64,000 bases of DNA, taken from NCBI GenBank assembly GCA_902517615.1, contig CABYCY010000001.1, positions 108,361 to 172,360 on the forward strand, read 5' to 3'. The notes beneath the pieces are model-generated. The model saw only the letters and a program-made list of their open reading frames with translations, did not search any database and was not told where the DNA came from. This DNA is from an uncultured Pelagibacteraceae bacterium (GTDB lineage Bacteria > Pseudomonadota > Alphaproteobacteria > Pelagibacterales > Pelagibacteraceae). Positions 38,626 to 47,302 of the stretch are shown piece by piece; position 1 is the first letter of the stretch; each line of letters begins with the position of its first letter. A program made the translations under genes and the position numbers.

Positions 38626-39042
38626 CTACCTTTGTTTGTATGGCTCTGAAATTAATGCTACTTTAGTAAAACCAGATCCAGATAATAAACCCATTATCTC
38701 TAGAACTCTTCCGTAATTGATTGTTTTGTCTCCTCTTACATAAATTCTAGTATCGGTTCTATTCTTTGAGACAGCAAGAACTTTGGCTATTATATTATCA
38801 TATTCTACTTTTGTTTCTTGAATAAATATTTCACCTTTAGCATTGATAGATAAAGTTAAAGGTTCTGTTTCCTCAGGAAGTGAGTCTGCTGAACTTTCGG
38901 GTAAATCAACTTGAACACCAACAGTTAAAAGTGGTGCAGTGACCATAAATATAATTAACAATACTAACATTACGTCAACAAATGGAGTGACGTTAATCTC
39001 ACTCATTGGTTCTTTTGATGAGCGATTTAATTTAAAAGCCAT
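38626..39042 (-). CDS. tolR: Tol-Pal system protein TolR (ExbD family)
   Basis: The 138-aa proton-channel subunit of the Tol motor. It has a cytoplasmic N-terminus (KEPMSEINVTPFVDVMLVLLIIFMVTAPLL), a single membrane span with the essential Asp in FVDVMLVLL, and a periplasmic domain with YVRGDKTINYGRVLEIMGLL. It directly abuts tolQ and precedes tolA by 5 nt. Confidence 0.95.
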   Translation of the reverse strand: MAFKLNRSSKEPMSEINVTPFVDVMLVLLIIFMVTAPLLTVGVQVDLPESSADSLPEETEPLTLSINAKGEIFIQETKVEYDNIIAKVLAVSKNRTDTRIYVRGDKTINYGRVLEIMGLLSGSGFTKVALISEPYKQR

Positions 39043-39723
39043 TTAAATTATTGTTAAAAACCTTTTAGAGAAATTCTCTAGTTTTTCAGAATATTTTTTA
39101 GAGTCTGTGTTAAACTTATTATAAGCAACTACTGCAGGTATTGCCGCCAAGAGACCTAAAGCAGTAGCGAAAAGAGCTTCCGCTATACCAGGAGCAACTA
39201 TCGCAAGACTAGTATTTCTTGAAATCGCTATCGATTGAAAAGAATTCATAATCCCCCAGACTGTTCCAAATAATCCTATAAATGGAGCAGTTGAACCAAC
39301 AGTTGCTAAGAATGTAAATCCCTTTTCAATTTTTGTCATTTCTTTTTCAATTCCTCCTACGAGCAAAGCTGACATTCTTTCACTTAAATTTGTCTTTGAT
39401 TTTTTCTTTAATAAAGTTTCCATAGCATTTTGAAATACTAAGGCCATTGGATCCTCTAATTTTTCGGGCAAACTATTATAAAAATTCTCTGCAGATTTAG
39501 AGTTCCAAAATTTTTCTTCAAATTCTTCCGAAGATTTATTTATCTTTTTAAATAATTTAATTTTTTCGATTATTACGGCCCAAGAATATACTGAACAAAG
39601 CACTAAAATAATCATTACAGCTTTAACAATTATGTCTGCTTTTAAAAATAAACTTAAAAGTGAAAAATCTGTGTTTGAACCTAATTCAACTACTTTAGAT
39701 GCTATATCTGCTTCCATAATCAC
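39043..39723 (-). CDS. tolQ: Tol-Pal system protein TolQ (ExbB family)
   Basis: The 226-aa motor subunit with three membrane segments (about 30-50, 132-155 and 172-195). The family block FLATVGSTAPFIGLFGTVWGIMNSFQ and then EALFATALGLLAAIPAVVAYN form the pore lining. It heads the tolQ-tolR-tolA-tolB-pal run. The usual upstream ybgC and ruvAB of proteobacteria are absent; ruvC comes directly, 47 nt away. Confidence 0.95.
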   Translation of the reverse strand: MIMEADIASKVVELGSNTDFSLLSLFLKADIIVKAVMIILVLCSVYSWAVIIEKIKLFKKINKSSEEFEEKFWNSKSAENFYNSLPEKLEDPMALVFQNAMETLLKKKSKTNLSERMSALLVGGIEKEMTKIEKGFTFLATVGSTAPFIGLFGTVWGIMNSFQSIAISRNTSLAIVAPGIAEALFATALGLLAAIPAVVAYNKFNTDSKKYSEKLENFSKRFLTII

Positions 39724-39770
39724 TCATCACACTTAATTGTGTCATGAATTTGACTAAGATAATTCAAAGA

Positions 39771-40262
39771 TTACTCATTTTTATAAGTTTCATGAAAAAA
39801 ACTAGCTATCAAAATTGCATCAGCTTTATTTGAATCTTTTTTTTTTGACAGATTTGAGGAAAAATAAGGAAATATCTCAATCGCACGTGTTCTACTAGCA
39901 TCTTTTTCAGAATTAATTAAATTATAATACTTTTTCCATCTAGCAGGTCTGACAAAATAAGTTGGTAACTGCATAGCGCTGCATAGACCTTTCAAGATAC
40001 CAAATGACTGACCAAAATTAAACATGCTTGTAACGCCCTGACCTGGCATTGCTGAAACTTGCTCAATTATCACTTTTATATCCTTTTTATCAATTGATTT
40101 TATTCTTTCAGAAATTTCATTAAATATTTGAGATCCGTTTACTTGTTTTTTATTTTTTTTACCCTCAGTCATTGTGGGCATCTCTAAAACATCTACAATA
40201 ACACCATCTTTGAAAAAACAAATAGAGCCTGATATTCCTGGATCAATTCCAATAATCAACAT
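39771..40262 (-). CDS. ruvC: Holliday junction endodeoxyribonuclease RuvC
   Basis: Resolves Holliday junctions with RuvAB. The 163-aa product has the RNase H-like acidic residues in GIDPGISGSICFF, VIIEQVSAMPGQG and SNKADAILIASFF. It overlaps yebC by one base. RuvA and RuvB genes, often adjacent, are not present between ruvC and tolQ, nor anywhere in this window. Confidence 0.91.
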   Translation of the reverse strand: MLIIGIDPGISGSICFFKDGVIVDVLEMPTMTEGKKNKKQVNGSQIFNEISERIKSIDKKDIKVIIEQVSAMPGQGVTSMFNFGQSFGILKGLCSAMQLPTYFVRPARWKKYYNLINSEKDASRTRAIEIFPYFSSNLSKKKDSNKADAILIASFFHETYKNE

Positions 40263-40987
40263 TATATATTACCTAAATTGACGTTAGAATACACATTCTG
40301 AACATCATCGTCGTCTTCTAAATTTTCCAAAAACTCTACCACGTTCTCTCTATCATCTTTGCTAATTTCTAGACTGTTTAAAGGAACCCATTCAATTTCT
40401 GTGGAAATGAAATTTGTTATTGTCTTTTCTAAATTTTTTTTAACATTATAAATTTCACTAAATGCACATTGAATTTCATGAAATTCATCATGAGAGACAC
40501 ATTCTTCAGCTCCAGATTCAATTGCTAGCTCAAATATTTTATCTTCAGAAATGTCTTTTTTATCAATTTTAATAATTCCAAGTTGCTTAAAATTATGGGA
40601 TGCTGATCCTTGGGTACCTAAACTCCCTCCACTTTTTTGAAAAATAGTTCTAACATTAGATGCTGTTCTATTTTTATTGTCAGTTAAAGTTTCTACAATT
40701 ACAGCTATTTTGTTTGGACCAAAACCTTCGTATCTTAAATTTTCAAAATTTGCTCCGGACATGGCAGTTGATTTATCTATTGCTCTTTCAATATTATCTT
40801 TAGGCATATTTGCTGATCTAGCAGCTTGTACTGCTGATCTTAATCTTGGGTTCATTACTGGATCTTTATCACCAAGTTTTGCTGCTACTGTAATTTCTTT
40901 TGAAAGCTTAGAAAAAATTTTTGAACGCTGTTTATCTGCTTTTCCTTTTTTGTGCTTTATACCTGCCCAATGAGAATGACCTGCCAT
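40262..40987 (-). CDS. yebC: YebC/PmpR-family protein
   Basis: YebC proteins act as transcription regulators in some bacteria, and some members help translation of polyproline-like stretches. I set the start at the internal Met of MAGHSHWAGIKHKKGKADKQRS (ATG at 40987), which is the invariant N-terminus of the family. The 12 extra residues in the ORF track overlap the upstream gene. Family blocks NPRLRSAVQAARSANMPKDNIERAI and YEGFGPNKIAVIVETLTDNKNRTAS are intact. It is next to ruvC, as in many proteobacteria. Confidence 0.94.
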   Translation of the reverse strand: MAGHSHWAGIKHKKGKADKQRSKIFSKLSKEITVAAKLGDKDPVMNPRLRSAVQAARSANMPKDNIERAIDKSTAMSGANFENLRYEGFGPNKIAVIVETLTDNKNRTASNVRTIFQKSGGSLGTQGSASHNFKQLGIIKIDKKDISEDKIFELAIESGAEECVSHDEFHEIQCAFSEIYNVKKNLEKTITNFISTEIEWVPLNSLEISKDDRENVVEFLENLEDDDDVQNVYSNVNLGNI

Positions 40988-40997
40988 ACTTTTTTTA

Positions 40998-41801
40998 TTA
41001 AATATTTTTAAGTTGATCTCCAAATATATAACTCTTAATTCCTAATGCTAGACCAGTATTTATATCACAATCCACAATAACACCACACAAAGTGGCCTCA
41101 CCTGAAGCAGGAAAATGTTTTATAGATTCTTTTTTTAAAAATTTATTTAAAGAATTTTCTTTGTTCATCCCAATAACAGAGTCGTAGTCACCACACATTC
41201 CAGCATCAGTTTGATATCCCGTACCATGATTTAGTATTCTAGCATCATTAGTTGGAATATGAGTATGAGTTCCAACAACCAATGATGCTTTGCCATCAAA
41301 AAAATGTCCTATAGCGTTTTTTTCACTTGTGATTTCGCCATGAAAATCAACTACCAAAAAATCATAATCTTCCTTAAACTGGTATTTCTTTAAAAATTTT
41401 TTGGAAGTTTCGAAAACGTCTTCAGATTTTTTCATAAAAACATTTCCCATAAGGTTAAGAACTCCAATCTTTAAATCATTCTTAGTATTAAAAATCTGGA
41501 AACCTTTTCCAGGCGCTGGTTCAAATAAATTGTTAGGACGCAATAATCTCTCTTCTTTATCTATAAATTCCATTATCTCTTTTTGATCCCAAACATGATT
41601 ACCTGTAGTTATGACATCTACACCACAATTAAAAAATTCTTCACAAATTTCTTTAGTTAAACCAACACCTTGGTTGGCAGCATTTTCTCCATTTACAATA
41701 ACAAAATCTATATTTTTTGATTTGATTTCGTTAAGGAGGTTACTTTTTAATTTAGAACAACCTGAAATACCAACTACATCTCCCAAAAATAAAATTCTCA
41801 T
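40998..41801 (-). CDS. YmdB-like metallophosphoesterase
   Basis: A 267-aa calcineurin-like enzyme of the YmdB type (cyclic nucleotide phosphodiesterase in Bacillus). It has metal-binding motifs MRILFLGDVVGISG, NGENAANQGVGLT, TGNHVWDQKEI, VDFHGEITSEKNAIGHFFDGKASLVVGTHTHIPTNDA and the C-terminal GEATLCGVIVDCD. All expected Asp, Asn and His positions are there. It overlaps the cyclo-ligase gene by 4 nt and lies 10 nt before yebC. Its physiological substrate in alphaproteobacteria is unclear. Confidence 0.9.
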   Translation of the reverse strand: MRILFLGDVVGISGCSKLKSNLLNEIKSKNIDFVIVNGENAANQGVGLTKEICEEFFNCGVDVITTGNHVWDQKEIMEFIDKEERLLRPNNLFEPAPGKGFQIFNTKNDLKIGVLNLMGNVFMKKSEDVFETSKKFLKKYQFKEDYDFLVVDFHGEITSEKNAIGHFFDGKASLVVGTHTHIPTNDARILNHGTGYQTDAGMCGDYDSVIGMNKENSLNKFLKKESIKHFPASGEATLCGVIVDCDINTGLALGIKSYIFGDQLKNI

Positions 41802-42343
41802 TTTATAAAATCTTTTTCTGTAATTATTAAATCTAATTTCTTATCATATTTATTTATTGGTATTCTATTTATCTTTTGAAAAGAAAAAGCTAGTCCTATT
41901 TTAAAAACCTTTTTTTTTTTTTCAATTTTTTGAATATAACGATCATAAAAGCCTCCTCCATAACCTAATCTGTTTAATTTAAGGTCATAAGCTAATAGAG
42001 GAATTAGTATTAAATCAGGATAAATTTTTTTTTTTGATATTGGCTCAATGATCCCATATTTATTAATTTTAAGTGGATTATTTTTCGACCACTCAAAAAA
42101 ATCCATTTGATTATTTTTTTTTATAATTGGCAGTGAAACAATTACTTTTCTTTTTCTAAAATTATTTAAAATTTCTAAATCATCTATTTCATTATTACAT
42201 GGATAGTATCCACCTACGCTAATTACGTCTATCTTATTATATTTTAAAATTTGAAATATTTTTTTTGGATTTATTCTTACTTTTTCTTTGAATTTATATT
42301 TTCTTAGTTTTAAAATCTCACTTCTTATTTTAGATTTGCTCAC
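41798..42343 (-). CDS. 5-formyltetrahydrofolate cyclo-ligase
   Basis: Returns 5-formyl-THF to 5,10-methenyl-THF using ATP. The 181-aa product has the N-terminal KSKIRSEILKLR, SVGGYYPCNNEID and the C-terminal signature LDLIPLLAYD-like segment (LILIPLLAYDLKLNRLGYGGGFYDRYI). It sits 4 nt after zapA. In many proteobacteria 6S RNA lies between these two genes; here there is no room. SAR11 genomes rely heavily on C1-folate chemistry. Confidence 0.9.
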   Translation of the reverse strand: MSKSKIRSEILKLRKYKFKEKVRINPKKIFQILKYNKIDVISVGGYYPCNNEIDDLEILNNFRKRKVIVSLPIIKKNNQMDFFEWSKNNPLKINKYGIIEPISKKKIYPDLILIPLLAYDLKLNRLGYGGGFYDRYIQKIEKKKKVFKIGLAFSFQKINRIPINKYDKKLDLIITEKDFIK

Positions 42344-42347
42344 AAAT

Positions 42348-42794
42348 TTATTGAGATAAATTTTCTAATTTCGCTTTTTCAACGAAACTAGATATTTGAT
42401 CTGCCGCTTCATCAATCAACTTCTCATATTTTCTTTGATTAACTTCAATTTCATTTTTAAATTTTTCATAATCTAAATTTAAATTTTTAATCTCCTCTTC
42501 TTTTTTATCTCTATATTCATAAATCAACTCTTTAAGCTCAATAAACTTTTTTGAAAGATCTTTTAATTCTTTTTTTTTTTGTTCTACCCCTTTTTTTGTT
42601 TCATAATATTCATCCATTATTTTTACTGCTGTAATAAGTAAAAGCTTATTTTCACCCAGATTCCCAAGTTCATTTTTTAAATTATTAAATTTTTGATTTA
42701 ATTGTATTAATAATTCTTCTAGATGTTCTTCTTGGCCATCATCACATGACAATAAAAACTCTTTATTATTAAATTTTATACTTACATTTGCCAT
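42348..42794 (-). CDS. zapA: Cell division protein ZapA
   Basis: ZapA bundles FtsZ filaments. The N-terminal domain (1-75) shows VSIKFNNKEFLLSCDDGQEEHLEELLIQLN and LLLITAVKIMDEYYE, the ZapA pattern. A long Lys/Glu coiled coil (about 75-148) follows. At 148 aa it is longer than E. coli ZapA (109 aa), as in other alphaproteobacteria. It overlaps the preceding coiled-coil ORF by 13 nt. Confidence 0.88.
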   Translation of the reverse strand: MANVSIKFNNKEFLLSCDDGQEEHLEELLIQLNQKFNNLKNELGNLGENKLLLITAVKIMDEYYETKKGVEQKKKELKDLSKKFIELKELIYEYRDKKEEEIKNLNLDYEKFKNEIEVNQRKYEKLIDEAADQISSFVEKAKLENLSQ

Positions 42795-43105
42795 TTATCA
42801 ATTTCATCTATTAGAGTATCTGTTTCTTGGTTTAATTCATCAATTTTTTCAGAAAATTCAATTTGTTTTCTTTGATCTAATTTTTCTTTATTTTTTAATT
42901 CCTCTAACTTTTTTGATAAAACCTCATATTCTTCTAACAATTTTTTGTATTTGTTCTCAAGTTCGATTTTTTCAATTTCTAATTGATTTTTTTGTGAATT
43001 TAAATTTTTAATATTATTTTGTAAATCTGGATTGCTTAAATCTAAACTTTTTAATTCCTTTAAAGCATTGTCCAATTTTTTTTCTTTTTCGTTTATAGAA
43101 TTCAT
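42782..43105 (-). CDS. Coiled-coil protein upstream of zapA (DUF4164-like by position)
   Basis: A 107-aa protein that is almost entirely heptad-like coiled coil (NLNSQKNQLEIEKIELENKYKKLLEEYEVLSKKLEELKNKEK), ending IDKWQM. A short coiled-coil protein of the DUF4164 type commonly precedes zapA in alphaproteobacteria; I infer that relation from place and architecture, not from sequence detail. The 13-nt overlap suggests coupled translation with ZapA and a cell-division role. Confidence 0.65.
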   Translation of the reverse strand: MNSINEKEKKLDNALKELKSLDLSNPDLQNNIKNLNSQKNQLEIEKIELENKYKKLLEEYEVLSKKLEELKNKEKLDQRKQIEFSEKIDELNQETDTLIDEIDKWQM

Positions 43106-43158
43106 ATATATATAATCATAATATTAAATAGATTCTTCTTAGTCTAGTCAGGATAATT

Positions 43159-45117
43159 TTGAGCAAACTACATAAAGATTTAGCAAATTGTATTAGATTC
43201 TTATCAATAGACGCGGTACAAAAGGCAAATTCTGGTCATCCAGGTATGCCTATGGGAATGGCTGATGTTGCAACTGTACTGTTTAAAAATTTTTTAAAAT
43301 TTAATCCAAAAAATCCTGATTGGTTAAATAGAGACCGATTTATTTTGTCAGCTGGTCATGGTTCTATGTTATTATACTCTTTATTGTATTTAACTGGATA
43401 TAAAAGTATTTCAATAAATAGTATTAAAAAATTTAGACAGCTTAATTCTATTTGTGCTGGACACCCCGAATATCATCCAAAAACAGGCATAGAGACAACT
43501 ACTGGTCCCTTGGGACAAGGTATAGCTAATGCTGTTGGTTTTGCTATTGCTGAAGAAATATTAAAAAAAAAATTAGGGAAAGATTTAATTAATCATAAAA
43601 CCTATGTTTTAGCCGGAGATGGATGTTTAATGGAAGGTATAAGCCATGAGGCCATGAGTTTAGCTGGTCATTTAAAGCTTAAAAATTTAGTAATGCTTTT
43701 TGATAATAATTCAATTTCAATTGATGGCCCAACCAATTTAGCAGTTTCAGATAATTTTAAAAAAAGATTTGAAGGTTATGGTTGGAATTATATTTTGATT
43801 AATGGTCATAATGAAAGAGACATTTTTAAAGCATTAAAAAAAGTTCAAAATGCCAAAAAGCCAACAGTTATTTCTTGTAAAACTAAAATTGGATATGGTT
43901 CACCAAATAAATCTGGAAAGGCATCTTCACATGGAAGTCCTTTAGGATTAGAAGAAATAAAACTAGTAAGAAAATCTTTGAATTGGAATAATAAACCATT
44001 TGATATTCCAAAAATAATTTTAAAAGAATGGAGAAAAATTGGAAATAGAGGTAAATTAAAAGAAAAAAAATGGTTAAAAATATTTCAAAAGAAAAAGAAT
44101 AAATTTAATCAACTAACCAGAGATAATTTTACAAAAGTACTGAACGAAGAGAAGAAGAATGCAATAAATAATCCTAAAAATTTGGCTACAAGAAAATGTT
44201 CTGAACTTACATTGAATGCATTAACTAAAAATAATAATACTTTAGTTGGTGGTTCTGCTGACTTAGCGGGATCTAATAATACCAAAACAAAAAATCATAA
44301 AATAATTAAACCAGGAGAATTTGGTGGAGATTATATACACTATGGAGTTAGAGAACATGGAATGAGTGGAATTATGAATGGTATTGCCCTACATAGCAAT
44401 TTAATTCCTTATGGTGGGACTTTTTTAATCTTTTCTGATTATTGTAAACCATCAATAAGATTGTCTGCATTAATGAAAAAAAGAGTAATATATGTAATGA
44501 CTCATGATTCTGTTGGTCTTGGAGAAGATGGCCCTACCCATCAACCAATAGAACAACTTTCAGGTTTGCGTTCAATTCCAAATTTAAATGTTTTTAGACC
44601 TGCAGATAGAATTGAAACAATTGAATGCTGGGAAATTGCATTAAAAAGTTTAAAGACACCAAGTATTTTATCATTAACAAGGCAAAACTTAAGTCCAATA
44701 AGAAAAATTTCTTTAAAAGTTAATAAATGTTTATCAGGAGCTTATGAAGTTTTAAGAACAAATAAAAAAATTAATTTAACAATACTTGCGAGTGGGTCTG
44801 AAGTTAATTTAGCTATTGAAACAAGCCATAAATTAGCCAAAGATAAAATATACTCTAAAGTAATATCGGTACCTTGCATGGAGCTTTTCGACTTACAATC
44901 AAATTCATATAAAAATAAAATTCTTAATGAATCTAAATTTAAAATAACAATAGAAGCTGGATCAACTGATTATTGGAAAAAATATGTTGGAAATAATGGT
45001 ATGAATTTTGGTATTGATGATTTTGGTAAAAGTGCCCCTTTTAAAGATATTTATAAATATTTCGGACTAGAAGTTTCAAATATTGCAAATAAAACAAAAA
45101 AATTGATAAAAAATTAA
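43159..45117 (+). CDS. tkt: Transketolase
   Basis: ThDP enzyme moving two-carbon units in the pentose phosphate pathway. A TTG start at 43159 preceded by AGGA gives (M)SKLHKDLANCIRFLSIDAVQKANSGHPG, the normal N-terminus. The 652-aa product has GDGCLMEGISHEAMSLAGHLKL (ThDP motif) and the transketolase motif GPTHQPIEQLSGLRSIPN. It is first in the tkt-gap-pgk-fba run with 1-nt gaps or overlaps, and is divergent from the zapA unit. Confidence 0.95.
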   Translation: MSKLHKDLANCIRFLSIDAVQKANSGHPGMPMGMADVATVLFKNFLKFNPKNPDWLNRDRFILSAGHGSMLLYSLLYLTGYKSISINSIKKFRQLNSICAGHPEYHPKTGIETTTGPLGQGIANAVGFAIAEEILKKKLGKDLINHKTYVLAGDGCLMEGISHEAMSLAGHLKLKNLVMLFDNNSISIDGPTNLAVSDNFKKRFEGYGWNYILINGHNERDIFKALKKVQNAKKPTVISCKTKIGYGSPNKSGKASSHGSPLGLEEIKLVRKSLNWNNKPFDIPKIILKEWRKIGNRGKLKEKKWLKIFQKKKNKFNQLTRDNFTKVLNEEKKNAINNPKNLATRKCSELTLNALTKNNNTLVGGSADLAGSNNTKTKNHKIIKPGEFGGDYIHYGVREHGMSGIMNGIALHSNLIPYGGTFLIFSDYCKPSIRLSALMKKRVIYVMTHDSVGLGEDGPTHQPIEQLSGLRSIPNLNVFRPADRIETIECWEIALKSLKTPSILSLTRQNLSPIRKISLKVNKCLSGAYEVLRTNKKINLTILASGSEVNLAIETSHKLAKDKIYSKVISVPCMELFDLQSNSYKNKILNESKFKITIEAGSTDYWKKYVGNNGMNFGIDDFGKSAPFKDIYKYFGLEVSNIANKTKKLIKN

Positions 45118-45118
45118 A

Positions 45119-46126
45119 ATGACAATTAAAATTGGTATTAATGGAATGGGTAGAATTGGTCGTATGGTTGTTAGATCTATTATAGAAAATAAAAATAATA
45201 AATTAAAAATTAAACATATAAATAACAGGTCAAATTCTGAGGCTACTAGTAAATTAATTAAATACGACTCAATACATGGGAAATTTAATGCGGATTTAAG
45301 TTTTGATGACAATCATATAATGATAAACAGTGAGAAAATTACATTTTCTCAGCAATCAAAAATAGAAGATATAAATTGGAAAAAATTTGATGTCGATTAT
45401 GTTTTTGAGTGCACAGGAAAATTTAATTCAAAAGAAAAACTATTATCTCATATAAAAAATGGAGCAAAAAAAGTAATAGTATCTGCACCTTGTAAAAATG
45501 CAGATAAAACAATCGTATTTGGTGTTAATGAAGAAAATATATCAAAGAATGATCAAATTATTTCAGCCGCTTCTTGCACAACTAATTGTTTAGCTCCTGT
45601 CGTAAATGTGTTGAACGAAAATTTTGAAATAGAAAAAGGTTTTATGACAACTATTCATGCTTTAACTAGCGACCAAAGGATTTTAGATAATTCTCATAAA
45701 GATCCAAGAAGAGCAAGATCCGCAGGTCAGTCTATTGTTCCTACTTCTACTGGTGCATCAAAAGCAATTGGTGAAATAATTCCAAGTTTAAAAGGTAAAT
45801 TAGAAGGTATTGCGATGAGAGTTCCTACTCCAAATGTTTCACTTATTGAATTAGTCTTTTGCACTAAGAAAGAGATTGATCAAGAAAAAATTAATAAATC
45901 ATTTGAAATAGCAGCTAATAATAAACTAAAAAATATATTAGAAATAACCTATGACAAATTAGTATCTATTGATTTTAATCATCATTCTGCATCAGCAATA
46001 GTTGATGGCTCCTTAACAAATGTAATTGGAAAAAATATGGGTAAAATCTCTGCATGGTATGACAATGAATGGGGGTTTTCAAATCGTATGTGTGATATTG
46101 CTGAAAATATTCATAAAATCTCTTAA
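45119..46126 (+). CDS. gap: Glyceraldehyde-3-phosphate dehydrogenase (type I)
   Basis: Interconverts glyceraldehyde 3-phosphate and 1,3-bisphosphoglycerate. The 335-aa product has GINGMGRIGRMVVRS and the active-site SAASCTTNCLAPV (Cys in ASCTTN), with NNRSNSEATSKLIKYDSIHGKF early and WYDNEWGFSNRM at the end. The residue after the nucleotide-binding region is Asn rather than Asp (INNRSN), which may allow NADP use. It sits one base after tkt and overlaps pgk by one. Confidence 0.94.
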   Translation: MTIKIGINGMGRIGRMVVRSIIENKNNKLKIKHINNRSNSEATSKLIKYDSIHGKFNADLSFDDNHIMINSEKITFSQQSKIEDINWKKFDVDYVFECTGKFNSKEKLLSHIKNGAKKVIVSAPCKNADKTIVFGVNEENISKNDQIISAASCTTNCLAPVVNVLNENFEIEKGFMTTIHALTSDQRILDNSHKDPRRARSAGQSIVPTSTGASKAIGEIIPSLKGKLEGIAMRVPTPNVSLIELVFCTKKEIDQEKINKSFEIAANNKLKNILEITYDKLVSIDFNHHSASAIVDGSLTNVIGKNMGKISAWYDNEWGFSNRMCDIAENIHKIS

Positions 46127-47301
46127 TGAAGAATATTAAAGAGCAGACAAATCTCCTAGGAAAAAAAATAATTTTAAGGCTAGATTTAAATGTTCCTTTA
46201 GAAAATAGCAAAATAACTGATACAACAAGAATTGATAAGATTCTTCCAACTATAGAATTCTTATTAAATCAAAACTCAAAAATAATAATCTTATCTCATG
46301 TTGGTAGACCTAAGGGAAAAATTATAAAAGAACTTTCATTAAAACCAATTGGTGAAGAAATTGAAAAAAAATTAAGAGAAAAAGTTAGATTAATATCAAA
46401 CAATATTAGCAGTATTAACAAAAAATTTATTGATAATACAAAAGAGAACATCTTGTTGATTGAAAATATTAGATACTATCCACAGGAAGAACAAAATGAT
46501 AATAAATTTGGAGAACAATTGGCAAGTCTAGGTGATATTTATGTAAATGATGCTTTTTCATGTTCGCATAGAGCTCATTCATCTATTTGTGAAATTTCAA
46601 AATTTTTACCCGCATTTTCTGGCTTACAATTTGATTTAGAAGTTAAGGCATTGAAAAAAATTACTTCTGATATTACTAAACCCATAACTTGTATAATTGG
46701 GGGATCTAAAATTTCGACTAAAATCAATATAATTAAAAACTTAATTCCTAAATTTGATAATTTAATAATAGTAGGAGGCATGGCAAATAATATTATTGAG
46801 TATTCTGGTAATAAAATTGGTAAATCTATAAAAGAAGAAAATGTTAATGAAATTATTACTGAAATTTTCAGATTATCAAAAGAAGAAAATTGCAATATAA
46901 TTTACCCTGAGGATGTGGTCGTAGCTGAAAGTTCAAATGGATTTCCTCAAAATAAGGAATTAAATGAAATCTATAACGACGAAATGATTTTAGACATAGG
47001 ACCAAAAACAATCAAAAAAATTTTAAATATTATTGATAAAACTAAAACAATTTTATGGAATGGGCCAGCTGGATATTTCGAAAATCCAATTTTTGCAAAT
47101 GGGAGCAAAGAAATTGCAAAAAAAATAGTTGAAAATAATAAAGCAAATAAAATATTTTCTGTTGTTGGTGGTGGAGATACTGTTTCATTGCTCAATAGTT
47201 TGAATGTAGTGGATAATTTTAATTTTGTTTCAACTGCTGGTGGAGCTTTTCTAGAATATCTTGAAGGCAAAGAGTTACCTGGTATAACCGCTTTAAATTA
47301 G
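46126..47301 (+). CDS. pgk: Phosphoglycerate kinase
   Basis: Interconverts 1,3-bisphosphoglycerate/ADP and 3-phosphoglycerate/ATP. The 391-aa product has LRLDLNVPLENSKITDTTRI, HVGRPKG, NDAFSCSHRAHSSI, the nucleotide site GGSKISTKINIIKNL and the C-terminal VVGGGDTVSLLN...TAGGAFLEYLEGKELPG. It is placed between gap and fba with minimal spacing. In an organism that also carries ppdK, this set can run toward gluconeogenesis. Confidence 0.95.
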   Translation: MKNIKEQTNLLGKKIILRLDLNVPLENSKITDTTRIDKILPTIEFLLNQNSKIIILSHVGRPKGKIIKELSLKPIGEEIEKKLREKVRLISNNISSINKKFIDNTKENILLIENIRYYPQEEQNDNKFGEQLASLGDIYVNDAFSCSHRAHSSICEISKFLPAFSGLQFDLEVKALKKITSDITKPITCIIGGSKISTKINIIKNLIPKFDNLIIVGGMANNIIEYSGNKIGKSIKEENVNEIITEIFRLSKEENCNIIYPEDVVVAESSNGFPQNKELNEIYNDEMILDIGPKTIKKILNIIDKTKTILWNGPAGYFENPIFANGSKEIAKKIVENNKANKIFSVVGGGDTVSLLNSLNVVDNFNFVSTAGGAFLEYLEGKELPGITALN

Positions 47302-47302
47302 T

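Noticed and set aside
40988-41023. 12-residue extension of YebC
   Set aside because: It overlaps the YmdB-like gene, and the family starts at MAGHSHW.
42344-42347. 6S RNA between zapA and the cyclo-ligase
   Set aside because: Only 4 nt are available.
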